DNA of 9,709 nucleotides from an uncultured Lachnospiraceae bacterium (GTDB lineage: Bacteria; Bacillota; Clostridia; Lachnospirales; Lachnospiraceae). Numbering within the stretch: the first letter of the stretch is position 1; every line of letters begins with the position of its first letter. This document shows positions 5,303 through 9,709 of the stretch, piece by piece. Location of the stretch: NCBI GenBank assembly GCA_910577065.1, contig CAJTLD010000011.1:22610-32318 (forward strand), given 5' to 3'. The position numbers were made by a program, and so were the translations under genes. The notes below the pieces were generated by a model that was given only the letters and a program-made list of their open reading frames with translations, was not told the origin of the DNA and did no database searches.

Positions 5303-6808
5303 TTACTGCCCGTATATATATTCTGCTTGTTTACAAAACTCATATCCGTCCATTCCTTTCTTTCCGAAAATTCCCAAAAACAGCGTATCCGCCCCGTAAC
5401 GTACCGAAAGCTGCGCTCCGGCCGCCATAGCGTCCATCCTGCACTGCGAATACCCGTCTATGCGGTTTAAATGCCATTCCATCAAATCCATACTGCGGTA
5501 GGCCGTTTCTTTTAGTGTTTTCATATAAAGCAGCGCGTCCAGGTAACGCTCATACGGCAATCCTTCCGCTTCTCCTTTGTAATCCGTCTCCAGCACGCCG
5601 GCCAGGTTCGATAACTGCGTCTGCCAGCAGGCTCCGTTTTTCAGCAACGGTATTTTGCCTCCGGACAAAAGCGCTTTTACGTCGCATATGCTTTCTACAT
5701 AAGCCCATGCCGCCAAAATCCCCGCTTCGGCTATGGCGAGAACCGCCGGGCTTCCCGCCAGGCCCGCTATGGCGGCCGCAGCTGCCGCCGCCTCCGCGCA
5801 CTTGGCGGCATCCGTTTTCAGATACAGAAAATTCATTCCTTCCCGGATGGCCAAAAGCCGTTTTACCGTTCCTTTCATATTTTCTTTATCGCTTTCCCTG
5901 CCACATATAATATATTCGGTTCCATACGAAAGCGCTCCGTCCGCATTTGGGGAAACCGCATTTTTTGCCAGAGGTTTTATAAACTCCTGCGTTAAGATAC
6001 GCTCATACCAGCCTGGCGTTTCTTTTAATTTCATATTTCCCTGATACCGGGCGCGCTTCATCATGCAGTGATCCGCGTTTACTGTTTTTTCCGACACAGT
6101 TTTTCCCTTTGGCCAGACCAGCGCCAGGATTCCGTCTTTTTTTATGGCTTTGATCACTTCAAGCGGATTTTTTTGCCCGCCTTCTGCAGGCGGCGCAGCT
6201 TCTTTATCCTGCGGCTTTCCATCCGGCGTTTTGCCTACATTTGCCGCTTCCTGCTGCGCTTTCATCTGATCTAAAGCTTCCTGCGCTTCTTTTATCGCTT
6301 CGCCCGGCTTATCCGTTTGCTGTGTTTTTGACTCCACTTCCGTAATCTGCTCCAGAATTTTCTTCGCCGCCCGCTGCCCGATTACGCTTTTCATGGTTTT
6401 GGCCGCCTGCATGGCAAAGACCTTCCCATCCTCGTCGGCGGCTAAGAGGCAGGATACCAGTTCCGTTTCTTCGGCCTGCATACGGTATAAATTTATCCCC
6501 GCATCCGTTTTCTTTGCCGACAGGCTCTGATGCAGCATAGCCTGCGCCTCTTCTTCGGCTCTTGCCAGATTAAGCGTTCCCGTCCCAAAACCCCCGTCTA
6601 AAAAAAACATGCCGTATTCCTCCAGAAGTACCGGCTGATACCCTGCAAACAGTGATTCCAAAGCCAGGTTTGTCCATTCCCCGGCGTCCTCTTTCAGCCC
6701 GTAAAACCTGGCATATTCCAAAAGGCACAGCATAAGGGCGCCCATTACGGTTATCAGCAGGCAGAAGGAAACGGTAACAAACGCCTCCTGCCTGCCCGCC
6801 CCTCTCAC
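5303..6808 (-). CDS. DUF5702-type protein of the Tad locus (single-span, large extracytoplasmic domain)
   Basis: A 501-aa protein with one N-terminal membrane span (about 9-30) and a conserved-looking start to the outside domain: EYARFYGLKEDAGEWTNLALESLFAGYQPVLLEEYGMFFLDGG, split here only by description. The phrase with L-L-E-E-Y-G-M-F-F-L-D is typical of the DUF5702 family seen in clostridial Tad clusters (recognised from memory). Residues about 155-215 are a Gln/Lys/Glu-rich linker, probably coiled or disordered, and 335-372 an Ala-rich hydrophobic stretch that may be a helical hairpin. It takes the place of TadG in proteobacterial systems, as an envelope-spanning minor component; that role is inference. 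It starts with GTG at 6808, overlapping the pilin stop codon (GTGA), and is preceded by a weak AAGG signal, so translation probably couples to the pilin gene. Confidence 0.75.
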   Translation of the reverse strand: MRGAGRQEAFVTVSFCLLITVMGALMLCLLEYARFYGLKEDAGEWTNLALESLFAGYQPVLLEEYGMFFLDGGFGTGTLNLARAEEEAQAMLHQSLSAKKTDAGINLYRMQAEETELVSCLLAADEDGKVFAMQAAKTMKSVIGQRAAKKILEQITEVESKTQQTDKPGEAIKEAQEALDQMKAQQEAANVGKTPDGKPQDKEAAPPAEGGQKNPLEVIKAIKKDGILALVWPKGKTVSEKTVNADHCMMKRARYQGNMKLKETPGWYERILTQEFIKPLAKNAVSPNADGALSYGTEYIICGRESDKENMKGTVKRLLAIREGMNFLYLKTDAAKCAEAAAAAAAIAGLAGSPAVLAIAEAGILAAWAYVESICDVKALLSGGKIPLLKNGACWQTQLSNLAGVLETDYKGEAEGLPYERYLDALLYMKTLKETAYRSMDLMEWHLNRIDGYSQCRMDAMAAGAQLSVRYGADTLFLGIFGKKGMDGYEFCKQAEYIYGQ

Positions 6809-6975
6809 TCTACCGCCTTCGCTTTCCTTGTGACGGAGTCCATCAGATCGCCAACCAGGGACTGAAGCTGTTTTCGGAAAATCACTACCACCCCGATCAA
6901 AACCACCAGAATCAAAATCACTTCCACTACCCCGTTCGCACTTTCTTCATTTAAAAATTCACGCCATGTCCTCAT
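6805..6975 (-). CDS. Flp1-like type IVb pilin, 56 aa
   Basis: A short gene of 57 codons between tadC and the DUF5702-type gene. The product starts MRTWREFLNEESANGVVEVI, continues with a strongly hydrophobic ILILVVLIGVVVIF helix, and ends in a short basic tail (SVTRKAKAVE). This is the Flp1/class-III prepilin design: short charged leader, Gly-x2-Glu near the junction, one helix. Counting the conserved Glu18 as position +5 would put processing after Ala13; cutting after Gly15 would leave Glu at +3, so the exact site is open. A strong AAGGAGG precedes the ATG, consistent with a highly translated subunit. The TGA stop overlaps the GTG of the next gene. It is probably the structural pilin of the Tad fibre, although another pilin gene could lie outside the window. 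Confidence 0.85.
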   Translation of the reverse strand: MRTWREFLNEESANGVVEVILILVVLIGVVVIFRKQLQSLVGDLMDSVTRKAKAVE

Positions 6976-6993
6976 TTGTGTCCCTCCTTGTTT

Positions 6994-8274
6994 TTACAAT
7001 CCATATACCGATAAAAATGCGGGAACCATCACAATCCCCATAACTACCAAAAGCATCATCATCATAGGCAAAAGCAGTTTTGTCCCCGCCTCTTCCCCCA
7101 GCCGCTTTGCGGCATTTTTGCGTTCCGAAAACACCCGTCCCGCTTCCTCGTCCAGCTGTTCTAAAAGCCTGCTGTTGCCGACCCTTTGGCCGCTTGCCAG
7201 AAGGGATACGAGTTTCCGGTAGGGCTGTAAGCCGCACCGTCCGCAAAACTGCTCGTATGCACGCAGTTCTCCCACGCCGTTATCTATCTCGCATATCATA
7301 ACGTGCAGTTCCTCATATACGTCCTGCGCCCTTCCCCCTTCTGTTTTCCGCTTACAGTACATGCTGTCCATTTTGCGCAGTGCGCCGGATATCGTCATGC
7401 CTGCGCCAAGCAGCAAAGACAGCGTGCTGACAAATTCCGGATACGCCAAAAACAGCCTTTGCTTCCGTTTCTGTTTTTCTGTTTCCCGCCGCTCTTTTTC
7501 GGCGCAGAATACGGCTGCGGCTGCCAGCACGCCCAGTCCCAGCAACTGAAACGGCAAATTTTGCCCGGGATCCTTCCAGCAAATTTCCCGTCCGTTTACA
7601 TTCGTCGGCAGCACGACTTTCCGTTCGGTCTTTTCCTGCCCCGCAATCTGTTTTTCAATCCCAAATGCCAGGTTCTCTTTTGGGGTGGTTGGATCCGGCG
7701 CAATGACAAAGGCAAACCGGCAGGTCTTTTCGCTTGTGCCGCAGCTTAAAATCACCTCGGCCTCCACCCTCTGTTTTGTTTGGCCGGACTTTTTTAACGC
7801 CTGCATGTCAACCTTTCCCTCCGCAGAAATAAACGTGCGGTCCAAAAACCGCCAATCCGCAGTAACCGCGCCGTCCTGGTAGCTCTCACGTATGTCCGGA
7901 TCCGATGTAATCTCATTTGCCCCGTAAAAGGTCTCTTTTATTTCCTCTTCCGCCGCCGCAAGAAGCGCCTGTTCTTCTTTTTTGCCGTACGCCCGCTCCG
8001 GTATCAAAAGCGTAAGCATATACTCCGTATCTTCCTGCGGCAGATAGGCGTATACTTCCGTTTCAAGTTCCCCTTCCCCGGGCGCATTCCTTGTTATCGT
8101 CCCATAAGAACCGTCCTTTTCTTTGGCCTCGCCCAACACCCCTGCCAAAAGCCCCAGTAAACCGAATAAAAACACAGCCAGGCAGGGGCTGCGTATCTTT
8201 TGCCATACGTCCCGCCTGCGAAACGCAGCCATCAAAATTACAAGGCCCAGCGATACCAATCCGCATACCATCAT
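6994..8274 (-). CDS. tadC: TadC-like pilus platform protein (type II secretion F family) with large extracytoplasmic insert
   Basis: A 426-aa membrane protein. The C-terminal 190 residues are the T2SF-like cytoplasmic domain (AYPEFVSTLSLLLGAGMTIS near 277-296, then a helical region with SGQRVGNSRLLEQLDEEA) ending in a Met-rich membrane span (399-424, PMMMMLLVVMG). The N-terminus has two spans (3-19 and 31-49). Between these and a further span at 240-257 lies about 190 residues of soluble sequence, predicted to be outside the membrane, which ordinary TadC proteins of about 300 residues lack. TadC with TadB anchors the TadA motor and moves pilin into the fibre. The start at 8274 follows a GAGGTG signal and lies four bases after the tadB stop, as expected for a co-translated pair. 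Confidence 0.82.
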   Translation of the reverse strand: MMVCGLVSLGLVILMAAFRRRDVWQKIRSPCLAVFLFGLLGLLAGVLGEAKEKDGSYGTITRNAPGEGELETEVYAYLPQEDTEYMLTLLIPERAYGKKEEQALLAAAEEEIKETFYGANEITSDPDIRESYQDGAVTADWRFLDRTFISAEGKVDMQALKKSGQTKQRVEAEVILSCGTSEKTCRFAFVIAPDPTTPKENLAFGIEKQIAGQEKTERKVVLPTNVNGREICWKDPGQNLPFQLLGLGVLAAAAVFCAEKERRETEKQKRKQRLFLAYPEFVSTLSLLLGAGMTISGALRKMDSMYCKRKTEGGRAQDVYEELHVMICEIDNGVGELRAYEQFCGRCGLQPYRKLVSLLASGQRVGNSRLLEQLDEEAGRVFSERKNAAKRLGEEAGTKLLLPMMMMLLVVMGIVMVPAFLSVYGL

Positions 8275-8278
8275 CCTT

Positions 8279-9049
8279 TTACACCTCGATTTCCACCATT
8301 TTCATACCGAGCACAAACGCCGCGGCATACACCAAAAGCGCCGCCGTCATAACGGAAACGCCCAAAGGATTTTTGTACAGCCTGCCGATAAATTCGGCCG
8401 ACGTCAGCCGGAACATCAAAAGTATCCCAAGCGGCGCTGCGCACATAATCTTTTGCTCCAGCGCTTTTTGCGCCATTACCGTATGGATTTCTTCCATGAT
8501 ATCCGTTTTGTCGCAGATTCTGGCTGTTGTTGCGGCGATAATATGCACAAAATCCCCGCCATACCGTTTCGCATAACAGAAAATCTCGACAAAGCTTTCA
8601 ATATCCTCACTGCCGCATCCTTCTGCAAAATCATTTAATATATGTTCGATTGTCTCTTTTAATCCCAGGCGCGTTTCCATCGTCCCAAGCCGTCCGAAAA
8701 GCTGGCAGCCGTCTCCGTGAAGCCTCTTTACGTCCCTCAGCGCCTCCACAAACGCCCGTTCCACCGAATAACCGGCCATAAGCGCCCTGCTGGCTGCGTT
8801 TAAATAATCTTTAAATTCAAGGTTCAGCCGGTTCTTGCGCTTCCTGTCCGCCGCTTCTTTGAACATGCGCCCCGCCAGGCAATAAACTGCCGGAAGCCAA
8901 ACCATCCCCCACGGGGAATTGTAAAACAGTACGGCAATAAAACCGCTTGCGGCCGCGGCGATCCCCGCCTGCATCCAAAACCGCTTTTTGCTTAAAACCC
9001 CGCCGCTTCCCATTTTTCCCGGTGCAGCAATTCGCCCTGTTTTTCCCAT
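8279..9049 (-). CDS. tadB: TadB-like pilus platform protein (type II secretion F family)
   Basis: A 256-aa membrane protein. Two N-terminal spans (about 27-43 and 46-62) are followed by a T2SF cytoplasmic domain: FKDYLNAASRALMAGYSVERAF (79-100), LNDFAEGCGSEDIESFVEIF and AKRYGGDFVHIIAATTARI (160-178), all recognisable TadB blocks. One or two spans close the C-terminus. It pairs with TadC to form the inner-membrane platform that the TadA ATPase acts on. GGAGGGAAT precedes the ATG at 9049, which lies inside the end of tadA, overlapping it by 58 bases. It remains intact although tadA is broken, so any expression would depend on a promoter within or beyond the foreign DNA at the right edge. Confidence 0.85.
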   Translation of the reverse strand: MGKTGRIAAPGKMGSGGVLSKKRFWMQAGIAAAASGFIAVLFYNSPWGMVWLPAVYCLAGRMFKEAADRKRKNRLNLEFKDYLNAASRALMAGYSVERAFVEALRDVKRLHGDGCQLFGRLGTMETRLGLKETIEHILNDFAEGCGSEDIESFVEIFCYAKRYGGDFVHIIAATTARICDKTDIMEEIHTVMAQKALEQKIMCAAPLGILLMFRLTSAEFIGRLYKNPLGVSVMTAALLVYAAAFVLGMKMVEIEV

Positions 9050-9393
9050 ATTCCCTCCAGCTTTCCTTCCGTTTCCCCAGTTTCCGCAAAACGGTACAAT
9101 ACGTTTAACTGAATTTCCTGATTGACAATACCCGCAAGTTCGGCAATTTCAAGCACCTTACGGCTTTTATCCCGCAGCCTGCCCAGGTGGATAAACAAAT
9201 CTATCCCCGATACGATCTGCCCGCGGATTGCCGCTACCGGAAGATCCATCCCCATCAAAACCATTGTTTCAAGACGCCTGAGCATATCGCGGGAACTGTT
9301 GGCATGCCCGGTTCCCATGCTCCCTGCATGGCCGGTATTGTTCGCGCTTAATAAATCCACCGCTTCCGCTCCCCTGCACTCCCCGACAATATA
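8992..9393 (-). pseudogene. tadA: tadA remnant: 3' third of the Tad pilus ATPase
   Basis: About 133 C-terminal codons of TadA/CpaF ATPase survive. They begin at YIVGECRGAEAVDLLSA (Walker B region, catalytic Glu in GECRG) and include the His-box MGTGHANSSRDMLRRLE, then TMVLMGMDLPVAAIRGQI, and HLGRLRDKSRKVLEIAEL. Upstream of about 9393 similarity ends abruptly: the Walker A P-loop, Asp-box and the whole N-terminal domain are missing and replaced by AT-rich DNA. The frame happens to stay open to a GTG at 9549, giving a chimeric frame whose first 52 residues look nothing like TadA and which has no convincing ribosome-binding site. Without the P-loop it cannot hydrolyse ATP, so it is called a broken gene; a TadA family member is normally well over 350 aa. 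The stop overlaps the start of tadB as in intact operons. Confidence 0.85.
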
Positions 9394-9680
9394 TAAGGAA
9401 TACTTTTTAGTGATAAAACTCTGTTTATTCTGTACAAAATGGCTGTAAAAAGAGATATGGTAAACCCTGTGAACTCTGTATAAAGTAAGTAAATATCTAG
9501 GAATGAAGGCATTTTTTAAATAGCCAAAATACCACTCCTCCAAGCCCACTTTCTTAAATCATTCTGCCAGTCTATTTCCACCAGAATAAATTCATGCCTC
9601 ATATAGACTGAAAACATCTTTCCCCAATCTAAAAATTAATGTAAAATAGACATATCAACGAACAGAGAGAGGGAACGCCC
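9394..9680. mobile_element. AT-rich foreign DNA replacing the 5' part of tadA (probable element end)
   Basis: About 287 bases without a convincing gene, clearly richer in A/T than the Tad genes beside it. It begins where TadA homology stops. It contains an 8-bp direct repeat (AACTCTGT at 9417 and 9472), an 8-bp inverted repeat (CAGTCTAT at 9568-9575, ATAGACTG at 9603-9610), and leads to a ribosome-binding site and an ATG on the plus strand. That arrangement resembles the left end of a mobile element with its gene pointing inward. No terminal inverted repeat or target-site duplication can be checked because the other end is outside the window. It carries no group II intron domain V on the side facing tadA. 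A rearrangement or assembly join is the alternative. Confidence 0.45.
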
Positions 9681-9709
9681 ATGCCAAAAGACCACGAAAG
9701 AAATACTTC
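9681..9709 (+). CDS. 5' end of a plus-strand gene, possibly the element's transposase or recombinase
   Basis: Only nine full codons are visible (MPKDHERNT), preceded by GAGAGAGGG with seven-base spacing to the ATG at 9681. The short charged N-terminus is compatible with a transposase but is not diagnostic. The assignment as a mobile-element gene comes only from its position in the AT-rich block that interrupts tadA. Confidence 0.4.

Noticed and set aside
5760..5800. GC-rich run in the DUF5702-type gene as a repeat or regulatory element
   Set aside because: It simply encodes a poly-alanine stretch with mixed Ala codons inside an Ala-rich helix.
9394..9549. In-frame extension of the tadA remnant to a GTG at 9549, as a functional fusion protein
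   Set aside because: The added residues share nothing with TadA, no convincing ribosome-binding site precedes the GTG, and the P-loop would still be absent.
9394..9709. Group II intron inserted in tadA
   Set aside because: No domain V hairpin is found on the side facing the 3' exon and no GTGYG-like 5' boundary is seen near the junction in the opposite orientation.

Overview
The window looks like a chromosomal piece of a low-to-mid GC Firmicute, most likely a Lachnospiraceae-type Clostridium. This rests on strong GGAGG ribosome-binding sites, ATGA/GTGA gene overlaps, sigma-A-like promoters, and a tight-adherence (Tad) pilus operon of the clostridial layout (two TadC/TadB-like membrane proteins, Flp1-like pilin, DUF5702-type protein, TadE-like proteins, prepilin peptidase, DUF6382/FHA protein). 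No rRNA, tRNA or CRISPR array is visible. The species cannot be fixed from the sequence alone.

Layout: 1-178 (minus) is the 5' part of a HIT-family nucleotide-binding protein running off the left edge. It is divergent from 295-942 (plus), a small soluble histidine kinase with no sensor domain and no response regulator next to it. Convergent with the kinase is 952-1950 (minus), a flavodoxin-fold oxidoreductase fused to a C-terminal SCP2-like domain, with its own promoter (2031-2059) and a hairpin in its leader. Next is a rhomboid intramembrane protease (2064-2684, minus) with a very good promoter at 2720-2747.

From about 9393 down to 2762, all on the minus strand, lies the Tad operon in transcription order: tadA remnant, tadB, tadC, Flp1-like pilin (56 aa), DUF5702-type protein, TadE-like protein with two Cys/His modules, prepilin peptidase, a 66-aa TadE-like mini-protein, and the FHA protein. 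Genes overlap or are separated by fewer than 30 bases, so they are almost certainly one transcript. Together they would make the inner-membrane platform (TadB/TadC), the pilin and minor pilins (Flp, TadE-like), their maturation peptidase, and a cytoplasmic phospho-threonine-reading protein.

The main anomaly is at the right end. TadA homology stops abruptly just upstream of the Walker B strand (about 9393). The Walker A half of the ATPase is absent, and what replaces it is visibly AT-rich DNA with no Tad similarity, ending in the first 29 bases of a plus-strand gene at 9681. The simplest reading is an insertion (IS or larger mobile element) or rearrangement that has broken the motor ATPase and separated the rest of the operon from its upstream part.
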